Shown one piece after another: positions 48,686 to 59,644 of a stretch of DNA of 64,000 bases. Source of the DNA: Carya illinoinensis (lineage: Eukaryota; Streptophyta; Magnoliopsida; Fagales; Juglandaceae); the NCBI RefSeq assembly GCF_018687715.1, contig NC_056762.1:23481364-23545363 (forward strand), written 5' to 3'. The notes under the pieces are model-generated. The model was not told the origin of the DNA, made no database searches, and saw only the letters and a list, made by a program, of their open reading frames with translations. The number at the start of each line of letters is the position of its first letter. Positions within the stretch are counted from its first letter, which is position 1. A program made the position numbers and the translations under genes.

Positions 48686-50806
48686 TGTGGTGACCCGCTT
48701 TTGAGTGTATTTTCACTGAAAGGTTGTTTTATTTTAATTAATATATTAGTTTAGTTATTTTAATTTAGTGCGTTTTAAAATTTGGTTTTTAATTTATTTG
48801 ATGATGTGTTTTATTTCTTTTAGTCTTTTTCGATTTTTAATCTTGTCGCGGCGGTTTAGTTTTGTTTTCCCGGAATGAGGATTAGACCTCATCTTCTTTT
48901 CCTACACCTCTTTTCCCTTTTTCCTTTTTCTCTTTTTCTTCTTTCTTTTTCTTTCTTTTTCTCTTTTTTCTTTCTTTTCTTTTTTTTTTTCTTCTCCTTC
49001 CCCGCGTCGACCTCGTCCCTCTCTCTCTCCTCCTCTCCATGCCAGAAGCCAACCCAGCTCGACCCGCCGCCGTGCGGCTCACCGCCCCCACCGGTCGACT
49101 CCTCTCCCTCCAGCGCACCTCACCACCAATTCCCAGCCCCATCCAGCCGGCCGTTTGGCCGGAAAACCCCCTTAAAGCCTACACGGTTTTTGCCTCGATC
49201 TGCCGCCGTCGCTCCACCTCCGGCTACCATTTCTTCACCACTTCATCACCGGTCCCTTCCCGTCCTAACCCACCTATTTTCGGCCTCCAACGACCACCGG
49301 AACAGCTCCCACGAGCTACCTTTCCTTTTAGGGAAATCCGGCCTCTCTCCGGCGTTTTCCCCGCCACCCACGGCCAACCACCACTTCCAATAGCTTCACA
49401 ATCATCCCTAGACCATTCCCTATTGATCCCAAGCCCTGGTTTGTCTCCGTTCAAAAGTGGGTATTTCAAAACCTACAGCCACAGTGATTTTTCACTGTAA
49501 CGTTGCTTTTTCTCCGCCGTTTGCAACGCCGGGTGTTTTCTAAAATTACCGTATAGCACTGTAAGTATTTTCCAAACCCTATTTTCAGATTTAAATATAT
49601 GTATCACTCATTCAATTTATTTTATCTGCTGGTTGGTTGATTCCGGACTGAGTCCGAGGAGTTCGGGGGTCAGATGGATGGAGGACAGAGTTGCTTGATT
49701 TATTGTATTATGGTTGGTTGTTTGTTTTGTGCATTGAAAATTGCATTTGCATGGTGCATGCACGTGTATTTTATTTTATTTGAGAAATCCTGTTTTGCTG
49801 GCGTGAATGGATTTTCGGGTGTGTGTGTCTCACGAGCCCAAGCCGGGATGAGTTATTATCTCGGTGGAGCTCCTCTGGTCACTCAGGAGTGGATAATACT
49901 GAGTGACGTCCCCTGAGTTGTTGCTGGGCGACGACGGGAGCGGGGCTAGAGGATGGCCTGGCCAGGTACGCGCTGGGCGCGAGTCTGCGCATTGCTCTAC
50001 TCATCGACTCCGTGGCCCTTCGCTGGCGAGGGCTAGAGGATGGCTTGGCCAGGTACCCGCTGGGCGCGAGTCTGGGCATCGCTTGTTTAGGTGTCACATG
50101 CGTAGTTGTTACCTGCGGTGTGGCACAGAGCCAGGGTGTGCGGATGATCCCTAGGGGAGATCATGGTGCATGCAAAACCAGATTGTTTTTATGATTTTCG
50201 GATGTGGGCCATTTTCTGGGAAAATGGCGAGTTTTGGTTTTGAGGCTTTTGATCCATTTTCTGGGAAAATGGTGGTTTGGGCCATTATCTGGGATAATGG
50301 CGAGGCTTGGTTTTGAGGATATGTTTTGATGGGCCAAATGGGTTTTTTGGCGTGCGTGGTAAAAATGTGGTTTTGCGGGACATGTGCATTGGCTTTTCTT
50401 GCATCCATGTTGCTTGAGTTCTATGTGTTTTTATCTAGTGGTGTTTGGGTTTTACTTACCTGCGGTACCATTTTTGGTTCCGTAGCTTTTGGTGCAGAGT
50501 TCGAGGATGAGGCTGAGCCCGGGGATTTGGCTCCGCCGGGTTGCTGATGTTATGCTTTGTATTTGATATTATATTATATTATATTCGTATTTTGTAATAT
50601 TTATTTATGTATGTTTTGAATAGCTTTGTATTAAACAAGAAAAATTCTGGTACTTAGTTATTGACTTGCTTTTCGCTGCGTATTTCTCATGCACATGTTG
50701 CTTTTGCACACACTTGGCACACGTTGTTAGGGTGGTGACCCATGATGTCATCATCCGGACGTCTCGATTTCCCCGTGTCCGTGCGTGGGGATTTGGGTGC
50801 ATCACA
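48686..50806 (+). repeat. Chromovirus 5' LTR
   Basis: 2,121 bp from TGTGGTGACCCGC to GGTGCATCACA. Contains a CT-rich tract (48,906-48,995) and GC-rich sequence with long spurious frames on both strands that recur in the solo LTRs at 7,019 and 40,650 and the 3' LTR. Confidence 0.93.
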
Positions 50807-50808
50807 GG

Positions 50809-50820
50809 TGGTATCAGAGC
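50809..50820 (+). other. Chromovirus primer-binding site, tRNA-Met
   Basis: TGGTATCAGAGC, a full 12-base match to the plant initiator tRNA-Met 3' end complement, two bases after the 5' LTR. About 245 bases of T-rich leader (50,821-51,064) precede gag. Confidence 0.93.
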
Positions 50821-51064
50821 GGTTTGGCTCTGGGTAAAACCACATGTCCCGTAGGTAGTACCAGAATGCTTTTAAAGTTGTTTTAAAAAATTATGTTAAG
50901 TACAGTTGTTTTATTTGTCTGAGTTTGTTTGTTTGTTTTTATTTATGTAGTTATGTTTTTGCAAGTTGGTTTCTTTTGTTTTGTGTGTGGTGTTAGTTTT
51001 GTTTTTGTTGGTTTTATTTGTTTTTGTTTTCTGAAAGGGGGGTCAAAGGTTAGGTGGCAGGAAA

Positions 51065-52288
51065 ATGGGAAGGCCAAAGAAATCTACTCAGGAGCCACGG
51101 GACAATACATCAAGAGATGACTCCATAGCCCAAGCCATACGGCAGATGACGGAGTTTATGCAGCAAAGTTATAGGCCACAACAGACAGGGCCTTGGCCAC
51201 AACCAGGGGGACCTTGGCCACAACAAGGGGGTCCCTGGCCGCCACAAGGAGGGCCTTGTCCGCAACAAGAAGGATTTTGGCCACAACCAGGAGGTCCTTG
51301 GCCATATCAGGGAGGGCCTTGGATGTACCCGGGAGGGTCCAGTAGCATGGTGCAAGCCGGGTGCACCTATGAGCGCTTCCTGGCGCATAGGACTCCACAC
51401 TTCACTGGAGAAGAGGATCCACTTCAAGCTGGAAAATGGATCAAAGACCTGGAGAGAACATTTGAGGTGTGTGGATGCACCGAGGCGCAACAGGTACTCT
51501 ACGCCAGCTATCTCTTGCAAGGTACCGCTTCTGATTGGTGGGATACCAAGAGGGTGATGCTGGAATCAGAATTAGGATCTTTCGCTGCGGTGACCTGGCA
51601 GCGCTTCAAGAAGGAATTTAATGACTGCTTCTTTCCCGCATCGGTAAGGAAGCAAAAGGCGAGAGAGTTCTCAAAATTGGTCCAAGGGGGCGCCACAGTG
51701 GAACAGTACGCCCGGAGATTCATAGAACTTGGGCGATTTGCTCCTCACCTTATCGCCATGGAGGAGATGCGAGCTGATCGTTTTCAGGAGGGACTACGCC
51801 CTGATATACGCTATATGGTGGTCAGCCATCGGATATCCACTTTTCAGGAATTAGTGGATGTGGCCACCCTGGTGGAACGAGAAAATAATCTAAGTATGGG
51901 CTCCCCTCCAGGGCATAAGAGGCAGAGTTTTTCTGGTGAAGGAAGCAGCTCAGGTTCACCTCAGAAATTTGTTCAGCGGACCGGGACTCAACCGCAAGCA
52001 TCCTCAAGTGTTCGCATGGGAGGACGTGTGCCTGTTTGCGGAGTTTGTAATAGAGCCCATGTGGGTGAGTGCCCTTCTGGTGGGGCTCGATGTTATAATT
52101 GTGGCCAGCAGGGTCACTTTGCCCGAGAATGTCCAAGAACAGTTCAAGGAAGCCGTGGAGGTAGACGCGGTGGAAGAACAAACCCGAGACAAATAGTGCA
52201 AGCCCGGGTTTATGCTGTCACACCCAGAGAGGTGGATGATGAGGCACCAGCGACCCATGATGCTGGAGTAATCACAGGTATGGATTAA
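51065..52288 (+). CDS. Chromovirus gag
   Basis: An intact 407-codon frame from the ATG at 51,065. Residues about 38-95 are eight or so tandem units of the form GPWPQQGG, an unusual Trp/Pro/Gly/Gln repeat. The retrotransposon gag domain follows (residues 115-270, for example ASDWWDTKRVML and FSKLVQGGATVEQYARRF), then a CCHC knuckle CYNCGQQGHFAREC (52,091-52,132) and an Arg/Gly-rich tail. The stop TAA at 52,286 lies inside a putative intron (52,278-52,374), so unspliced RNA would yield Gag only. Confidence 0.88.
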   Translation: MGRPKKSTQEPRDNTSRDDSIAQAIRQMTEFMQQSYRPQQTGPWPQPGGPWPQQGGPWPPQGGPCPQQEGFWPQPGGPWPYQGGPWMYPGGSSSMVQAGCTYERFLAHRTPHFTGEEDPLQAGKWIKDLERTFEVCGCTEAQQVLYASYLLQGTASDWWDTKRVMLESELGSFAAVTWQRFKKEFNDCFFPASVRKQKAREFSKLVQGGATVEQYARRFIELGRFAPHLIAMEEMRADRFQEGLRPDIRYMVVSHRISTFQELVDVATLVERENNLSMGSPPGHKRQSFSGEGSSSGSPQKFVQRTGTQPQASSSVRMGGRVPVCGVCNRAHVGECPSGGARCYNCGQQGHFARECPRTVQGSRGGRRGGRTNPRQIVQARVYAVTPREVDDEAPATHDAGVITGMD

Positions 52289-52374
52289 TTTAATTTTAAG
52301 TTGGATTTAATTTTTGGTGTATTTGGTTTCTTCTTTGCTTTTTTGGATTTCATGGGTTGATGTGTTTGGTTCAG
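52278..52374 (+). other. Putative spliceosomal intron between gag and protease
   Basis: The segment begins GTATGG after ATCACAG and ends TTGGTTCAG before GAAGAG. It is T-rich (typical of plant introns), 97 nt long and contains gag's stop. The gag frame leaves one base at 52,277 and the downstream frame needs exactly two, so removal fuses gag to the protease frame in phase, giving the junction ITG-RVRLYEF just upstream of LFDSGAS. No transcript evidence is available here. Confidence 0.6.
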
Positions 52375-53105
52375 GAAGAGTTCGTTTGTATGAGTTTTAT
52401 GCTTGTACTTTGTTTGATTCCGGTGCGTCGCAGTCATTTGTATCTTCCACGTTTGCACGGGTGTGTAATTTGGTCACGCAACCGTTGCCGAAGGCTATGG
52501 TAGTGGCTCTACCCGATGGTGAAATGGTGTGGTGTTCCAAGGTTGCTTTGGGATGCCCGTTAAATTTTGAGGGAAGGTTCTTGGATGCCGATTTGGTGGT
52601 ATTCAAGCTGTTGGGTTTTGATATCATCCTCGAAATGGATTGGCTATACCGATATTCTGCTAGTATTAATTGCAGAAGTCAGATAATTAGCTTTCAGCTT
52701 CCAGATGGTGATTGTCTGGAATTTACGGGGAGTAAATTAAAAGAAAAGCCGATAATTATATCGGCGATTCAAGCAAGAAGAGAGATTGCATGGGGAGCGG
52801 ATGCATTCTTGGTTCAGATGGTGTCCACGCCGTCTGAGAAGAAGTCGTTGGCAGACTTTCCAGTTTTGGAAGAATTCCCCGATGTGTTTGTGGATGACTT
52901 GCCCGGACTACCCCCTGTTCGGGAAATGGAGTTTGTTATAGACTTGGACCCTGGAGCGGCTCCTGTGCATAAAGCTCCTTATCGCATGGCACCGGCTGAA
53001 TTAAAAGAGTTGAAGACTCAGTTGCAAGAGCTGGTAGAGAAGGGATTTATTCAGCCTAGTACGTCACCGTGGGGTGCACCAATTTTATTTGTTAAAAGAA
53101 AGATG
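52375..53105 (+). pseudogene. Chromovirus protease and start of RT
   Basis: The open frame carries the catalytic LFDSGASQSFVSS (52,411-52,450), then the RT entry with PGAAPVHKAPYRMAPAELKELK (52,951-53,015) and [19 protein letters not shown] one-base frame change near 53,095-53,105 moves coding to the next frame, where [19 protein letters not shown] continues at 53,117. Confidence 0.82.
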
Positions 53106-55609
53106 GAACCCTCCGTATGTGCATTGATTATCGGGAATTGAACAAGGTGACCATCAAAAATAAATATCCTCTCTCGCGGATAGATGATTTATTTGATCAG
53201 CTTCAAGGAGCAGCCGTGTTCTCTAAAATTAATATGAGGTCGGGATACTACCAGCTGAGGATCAGAGACAAGGATGTGCCTAAAACTGCCTTCAGGTCGA
53301 GGTATGGACATTATGAATTTAAGGTGATGCCGTTTGGGTTAGCTAATGCCCCTGCTGCTTTCATGGATTTAATGAATCGAGTGTTTTGACCTTATCTGGA
53401 TTCATTTGTGGTAATATTTATTGATGATATTCTGATTTATTCCCGAGATGTTGAAGAGCATGTGTATCATCTTCGTCTAGTACTTGGAAAATTGAGAGAA
53501 CACCAGTTGTACGCCAAGCTCAGCAAGTGTGAATTCTGGTTGGAAGAAGTTAAATTTCTTGGGCATGTAATTTCCTGAGACAGAGTGACTGTTGATCCTA
53601 GTAAGGTAGAAGCCATTTTGTCATGGCAGTGCCTGACTACAGTGCGCGAGATCCGGAGTTTCTTGGGGCTCGCCGGGTACTACCGAAGATTTGTAGAGGG
53701 TTTTGCTCGCCTATCCGGACCTCTCACAGCTTTGACTCGGAAGAATACAGAATTTGTTTGGTCAGATAAATGTGAGAGAAGCTTCCAAGAATTAAAGAAC
53801 AGGTTGACGATGGCACCAGTGTTAGCGCTCCCAGAACCGCATAAGCCATTCGTAATCTTCAGTGATGCATCTAAGTTTGGTTTGGGTTGTGTCCTTATGC
53901 AGGAAGGACGGGTTGTTGCCTATGCATCTCGTCAGCTAAAGGACCATGAGAAGAATTATCTGACGCATGATCTAGAATTGGCTGCGATTGTTTTTGCTCT
54001 CAAGATCTGGCGGCACTTCTTGTATAGGGAAGCTTGTGAGGTATTTACTGATCACAAGAGCTTGAAGCATTTGTTTTCCAAGAAAAATCTGAATATGAGG
54101 CAGAGGCAATGGCTGGAGCTAATCAGTGACTATCAGTGTGAGATCAAGTACCATCCGAGGAAGGCTAATATAGTTGCTGATGCTTTGATCTGGAAGTCAC
54201 ACTTGGAGGATGAAGCCGAGCCGTCAGAATTGGATTCGTTGCTTTGTGGGATGAGAAGGCTCCTTATAGAGAGTTCGCAGCAAGAAGAGATTTTATCTTC
54301 AGTTCTTGATTTTTGGGTAACTGATTTTGAAGAATTGAAGACTCTCCAAAGGAAGGATCCGAAGCTGCTGAACATCAGGAAAAGAGTCAGAAAATCTCAA
54401 GGGCCGTTGCATTATAGCATGGATAACGATGGGATACTTCGGTTCCGAGATCGCAGAGTGGTCCCTAAAGACTCAGAATTCAAAGAACGGATCATGACAG
54501 AAGCTCATGCGGCCCCTTATTCAGTTCATCCCGGCAGTACAAAGATGTACCGGGACTTGAAGAAAAATTACTGGTGGGATGGAATGAAGAAGGATATTGC
54601 CTTGTATGTTGAGAAATGCCACACATGCCATCAAGTGAAGGCCGAGCATCAAAGACCTGCAGGTATGCCCCAACCCCTCCCTATTCTTGAGTGGAAATGG
54701 GATGACATCACGATGGACTTTGTAGTGGGTTTGCCGAGAATGCCTAGTGGGAAAAATTCTGTTTGGGTGATTGTTGACCGGTTAACGAAGAGTGCTCATT
54801 TTCTGCCTGTTAATAACACTGACTCTTTGGGTAAGTTGACCCGCTTGTATGTCAAGGAGATAGTGCGGCTACACGGCATACCAAAGAGTATAGTGTCGGA
54901 TCGAGACCCGAGGTTCACGTCGCAGTTCTGGAAGAGTTTGCAGGCAGTTTTGGGTACTAAGTTGAAGTTCAGTACTGCATATTACCCGCAGACAGACGGC
55001 CAGTCAGAGCGCACCATTCAGGCCCTTGAAGACATGTTGCGAGCATGTGTCATGGAATTTCAAGGGAGTTGGGAAAACCATCTGCCGCTCATTGAGTTTG
55101 CATATAATAATAGCTTCCATGCGACTATTCAGATGGCTCCCTATGAAGCTCTTTATGGGAGCAATTGCAAGTCGCCCTTGTGTTGGGATGAAGTCGGGGA
55201 GAGTAGGATAATTGGACCCGAAATAATTCAAAAGATGCAAAGCCAAGTCCGGATCATCAGAGATAAAATGGCGGCAGCTCAGAGTCGCCAGAAAAGCTAC
55301 ACTGATACCAGGAGGAGAGAGTTGTCTTTTGAAGTTGGTGATTGGGTTTACCTTAAAGTCTCTCCCATGAGAGGTGTTAAGCGTTTTGGTAAGAAGAGGA
55401 AGTTGGATCCGAGGTATGTAGGGTCCGTCGCCTATAGAGTTGCTTTGCCAGAATATTTTGGGGATGTTCATGATGTCTTCCACGTATCATCCCTGAAGAA
55501 GAGCTTTGGACAGCAAGAGCCACGCTTCGTCGACCCAGAGGGTATTCAGTTGCAACCGGATCTCACTTATGAAGTTGTTCCGTCGCAGATCATGGATTGG
55601 AAGGAGTAA
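53106..55609 (+). pseudogene. Chromovirus RT, RNase H and integrase
   Basis: RT text runs from 53,117 with stops at 53,387 and about 53,576 and the catalytic FIDD at 53,417-53,428. RNase H starts at the [13 protein letters not shown] block (about 53,850). Integrase has the HHCC-type [11 protein letters not shown] (54,618-54,650), the DDE core ([44 protein letters not shown]), and the GPY/F-like [16 protein letters not shown] region. The frame after 53,585 is open for 674 codons to TAA at 55,607. Residual chromodomain-like text continues a few codons past the stop and is cut by the LTR junction at 55,640. Confidence 0.88.
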
Positions 55610-55640
55610 CAGTTGAGGTCCAAGACGATACCTTTGGATT

Positions 55641-57573
55641 GGAATGAGGATTAGACCTCATCTTCTTTTCCTACACCTCTTTTCCCTTTTTCCTTTTTCT
55701 TTTTCCTTTTTCTCTTTTTCTTCTTTCTTTTTCTCTCTTTTTCTCTTTTTTCTTTCTTTTCTTTTTTTTTTCTTCTCCTTCCCCACGTCGACCCCGTCCC
55801 TCTCTCTCTCCTCCTCTCCACGCCGGAAGCCAACCCAGCTCGACCTGCCGCCGTGCGACTCGCCTCCCTCAGGCACACCTCACCACCAATTCCCAGCCCC
55901 ATCCGGCTGGCCGTTTGGCCGGAAAACCCCCTTAAAGCCTACACGGTTTTTGCCTCGATCTGCCGCCATCGCTCCACCTCCGGCCACCATTTCTTCACCA
56001 CTTCATCATCTGTCCCTTCCCGTCCTAACCCACCTATTTTTGGCCTCCAACGACCACCGGAACAGCTCCCACGAGCTAGCTTTCCTTTTTGGGAAATCCG
56101 GCCTCTCTCCGGCGTTTTCGCCGCCACCCACGGCCAACCACCACTTCCAATAGCTTCACAATCATCCCTAGACCATTCCCTATTGATCCCAAGCCCTGGT
56201 TTGTCCCCGTTCAAAAGTGGGTATTTCAAAACCCACGGCCACAGTGAATTTTCACTGTAACGTTGCTTTTTCTCCGCCGTTTGCAACGCCGAGTGTTTTC
56301 TAAAATTACCGTATAGCGCTGTAAGTACTTTCTAAACCCTATTTTCAGATTTAAATATATATCGCTCATTCAATTTATTTTATCTGCTGGTTGGTTGATT
56401 CCGGATTGAGTCTGAGGAGTTCGGGGGTCGAATGGATGGAGGACGGAGTTGCTTGATTTATTGTATTATGGTTGGTTGTTTGTTGTGTGCATTGAAAATT
56501 GCATTTGCATGGTGCATGCACGTGTATTTTATTTTATTTGAGAAATCCTGTTTTGCTGGCGTGAATGGATTTTCGGGTGCGTGTGTCTCACGAGGCCAAG
56601 CCGAGATGGGTTATTATTTCGGTGGAGCTCCTCTGGTCACTCAGGAGTGGATAATACTGAGTGACGTCCCCTGAGTTGTCGCTGGGCAACCACGGGAGCG
56701 GGGCTAGAGGATGGCCTGGCCAGGTACGCGCTGGGCATGAGTCTGGGCATCGCTCTACTCTCCGACTCCATGGCCCTTCGCTGGCGAGGGCTAGAGGATG
56801 GCCTGGCCAGGTACGTGCTGGGCGCGAGTCTGGGCATCGCTCGTTTAGGTGTCACATGCGTAGTCGTTACCTGCGGTGTGGCACAGAGCCAGGGTGTGCG
56901 GATGATCCCTAGGGGAGATCATGGTGCATGCAAAACCGGATTGTTTTTATAGTTTTCGGATGTGGGCCATTTTCTGGGAAAATGGCGAGTTTTGGTTTTG
57001 AGGCTTTTAATCCATTTTCTGAGAAAATGGTGGTTTGGGCCATTATCTGGGATAATGGCGAGGCTTGGTTTTGAGGATATGTTTTTATGGGCCAAATGGG
57101 TTTTTTGGCGTGCGTGGTAAAAATGTGGTTTTGCGGGACATGTGCATTGGCTTTTCTTGCATCCATGTTGCTTGAGTTCTATGTGTTTTTATCTGGTGTT
57201 GTTTGGGTTTTATTTACCTGCGGTACCATTTTTGGTTCTGTAGCTTTTGGTGCAGAGTTCGAGGATGAGGAGGAGGAGGCTGAACCCGAGGATGCGGCTC
57301 CGCCGGGTTGCTGATGTTATGCTTTGTATTTGATATTATATTATATTATATTTGTGTTTTGTAATATTTATTTATGTATGTTTTGAATAGCTTTGTATTA
57401 AACAAGAAAAATTCGGGTACTTAGTTATTGACTTGCTTTTCGCTGCGTATTTCTCGTGCACATGTTGCTTTTGCACACACTTGGCACATGTTGTTAGGGT
57501 GGTGACTCGTGATGTCATCATCCGGACGTCTCGATTTCCTCGTGTCCGTGCGTGGGGATTTGGGGGCGTCACA
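55641..57573 (+). repeat. Chromovirus 3' LTR, truncated at its 5' end
   Basis: It starts at the equivalent of 5' LTR position 48,872 and ends GGGGGCGTCACA, so the first 186 bases are missing. The junction lies in TTGGATTGGAATGAGG, where short shared sequence may have guided the deletion. The rest differs from the 5' LTR by scattered changes and a few small indels, such as a GAG repeat near 57,265. Confidence 0.9.
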
Positions 57574-57578
57574 TTAAT

Positions 57579-58443
57579 ATTTCTGCTCCTTATGATATTT
57601 AATGGCATCTTTTGTTAATAATTGTAATGATTTCTAATCATTATTTAGACTAATAGTTTTCTCTGTTGTTTTAATTGTATAATTAGTAAGAAATGATAAT
57701 TTAGAGGAAAAAGTTGATTGTTTATATATTTGATTTTTGGGTACATTAGGAATTGTCCAGTCTTGTAAATTTTTTTCTATTATACTATAATCTTCTTGGC
57801 TTACATTATCAATTTCTATAGGTGTATTGGTAGTAGATGTTTCGAGTTTGAATAAAGAATTCATTGAAATAGAAGTTTTATGCAAAGATCTCCTATATAA
57901 AAGAAAAATAAGTAGATTAAGATCTTGAGGGAACACCATCGGGACTACCCTTAAAGCCTTCTTATCATAGACATTGGGACCAACGGATTTTCATAACTTA
58001 CTAGCACAAGATTTTTAATATACTCTATTTTCTTTTATGTTGGTTATCATTGTTAAAAATTGGTATAAGTGAATTTTGTTTTTCTTTAAAGCAAGAATAC
58101 TTTGGTGATTTCTTACTCTTTTAATTTCTGATATTAAGAAGTCACAATGATCTTCTAATTCTTCTATTGTAGATTGTCTACTCTTTCCATCATTGAGCAG
58201 TAACTAATCTCATTAATAATTTTTTTAAGACATTTTACCATTTCTATTAAGTTATTTAATTCAAGTCTTAGATTATATTCTAGATCACAATTTAATTCAT
58301 AACGATTACGAAAATCAATATCATGAGCATAATAATTCATCATGAAACTAAACATAAACAAAATAAACCAACAATAAAATAAAAATAGCAATAAGATAAT
58401 AAAAATAAAAATAAGATATAATATACCAATATAATAACCAATA
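57579..58443 (-). pseudogene. EPRV copy 2 (minus): hydrophobic head and movement protein N-terminus
   Basis: On the minus strand the segment 58,440-58,020 encodes the hydrophobic block, MNYYAHDIDFRNRYELN and a coiled-coil-like stretch (LNNLIEMVKCLKKIINE), with the same order as 9,808-10,260. The movement N-terminus follows (57,939-57,634: NLQDWTIPNVPKNQIYKQSTFS), equivalent to copy 1 nt 150-270. At 57,579 the text stops at the chromovirus target duplication and continues at 48,685. Confidence 0.7.
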
Positions 58444-58455
58444 GATTTGATACCA
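58444..58455 (-). other. tRNA-Met primer-binding site, EPRV copy 2 (minus)
   Basis: The minus strand reads TGGTATCAAATC, 10 of 12 matches to the initiator tRNA-Met site. It is the outer limit of recognisable viral sequence in this copy. Confidence 0.6.
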
Positions 58456-58590
58456 ACTATGTTTACCATAGTCCAGTACTATATACTATACTATATATAG
58501 TCTAGTATATATTATTTAGTTAATGTGTTAATATTATATAGTTAATGTACTATATATATTATTATATATAGTATATTATATAATAGGGTA
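58456..58590. repeat. TA-rich tract bordering inverted EPRV copy 2
   Basis: About 130 bases made almost only of T and A with TATA and TAGTATA units directly outside the viral primer site. No viral leader or promoter text like that at 9,145-9,700 is seen here. Confidence 0.75.
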
Positions 58591-58595
58591 CATTC

Positions 58596-58637
58596 TTCCA
58601 CGTTCGAACGTATATGCATATACGTTCCAACGTGGAA
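58596..58637. repeat. 42-bp near-perfect palindrome
   Basis: Two 21-base arms with one mismatch and no spacer, starting TTCCACGTTCGAACGT and ending ACGTTCCAACGTGGAA. It lies just beyond the TA-rich tract. CGTTCGAA and related words recur within the next 100 bases. No protein-binding assignment can be made from sequence alone. Confidence 0.85.
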
Positions 58638-59640
58638 AAAATGCAGGAAATTTCCCGCTTGATTTTTAAATTGCGTTCGAATCAAACGTTACTTCGCAAA
58701 AATTGGGTAGGATAATTGAACGTTTGAACATCAGATCAAATCAAAGTGCTTTTAATGAATAAATGCACAGGCAGAAGCAGAATCATTTCTTTTGCTTCTC
58801 CTGTGTGTGAAAGAGAGAGTGAGGGTGAGAGAGGGTCGTGGGCTAGAGAGAGAGTGTGTGTGTTAGAGTGAGAGAGGGTTAGAGAGAGAGAGTAGAAAGA
58901 GAGAGGGTTAGTATTTTTGCTCTCTCCATTAATTTTGGTAAGTCTTGTTTTTCCTTCGAATGTTTTGTAATTTTATGATATTTATTTTGTGTTTTTTTAT
59001 ATGTGTCTCTAACTAGCTAGTGTTGTGATTTTTTTGAAGGATTGGTTGTTGTGGCTTGTTCAAACCTTGTAATCTGTAAGAGGATATTCTAAGTGATAAG
59101 TAAATTTAAAAACTTTATTAATATGTTTATATATTTTGTTGTGGATAATGATGAATATTTTGATGTTTATAATGTAAATTGATTGTGGATTTTGAAGGAT
59201 TCGATATAAGTATAATATTGTGAGTTGAGTAGTAATTTTGATTGTATATGTTGTGAATATGTTGTGAATTGGATATTATAGATGAATTAGAAGGAATTAA
59301 ATTGCTTACATTGACGAATTAGAAGGAAATCTTTGTAATATGGATTATGTAATATGATAAATTAAGATGAAAAATTGTGTTGTGTGTATGCTTATTCTTA
59401 AAATGAAAATATAAATATTGGTGTATATTTATGGATTAAAATGAATATGTTTTACAATTGTGTATGTGAATTTGAAGCATATGGCCAGGCCACCTCCTGC
59501 TCACGCTATCCTTTACCAAATCAATTTTTAAACAAAAGACTATCGGTTTGCCATCTCGTAAGTGTATAAAAAGCCGAGAGAGAGAGACAGAGAGAGTTAT
59601 TCAATTTGATCCAATAGTTTCTTCTAAGCAATTATAAACT
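58638..59640. other. AT-rich interval with GA-rich tracts; no gene supported
   Basis: It holds a GAGA-rich block (58,808-58,912) followed by a GTAAG donor-like site (58,939), AT-rich sequence, and a second TATAAAAAG box (59,557) followed by GAGAGAGA (59,573-59,598). These look like two plant promoter or 5' UTR pieces, but no open frame follows either, so I call no gene. Confidence 0.4.
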
Positions 59641-59644
59641 ATAT

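Larger units (their letters stand above)
48686..57573 (+). mobile_element. Chromovirus (Tekay-like Ty3/gypsy) with both LTRs
   Basis: A perfect 5-bp duplication ttaat (48,681-48,685 and 57,574-57,578) encloses a 2.12 kb 5' LTR, a tRNA-Met primer site, gag, pol and a 5'-truncated 3' LTR. Integrase-end text is followed at once by the LTR, so the last part of the chromodomain region, the polypurine tract and the first 186 bases of the 3' LTR are gone. It is inserted in the movement gene of the inverted EPRV copy 2. Tekay-like assignment rests on gag and RT text and LTR ends. Confidence 0.9.

Noticed and set aside
51110..51520. 136-codon minus-strand frame opposite gag
   Set aside because: It is an antisense shadow created by the GC-rich tandem repeats in the intact gag gene.
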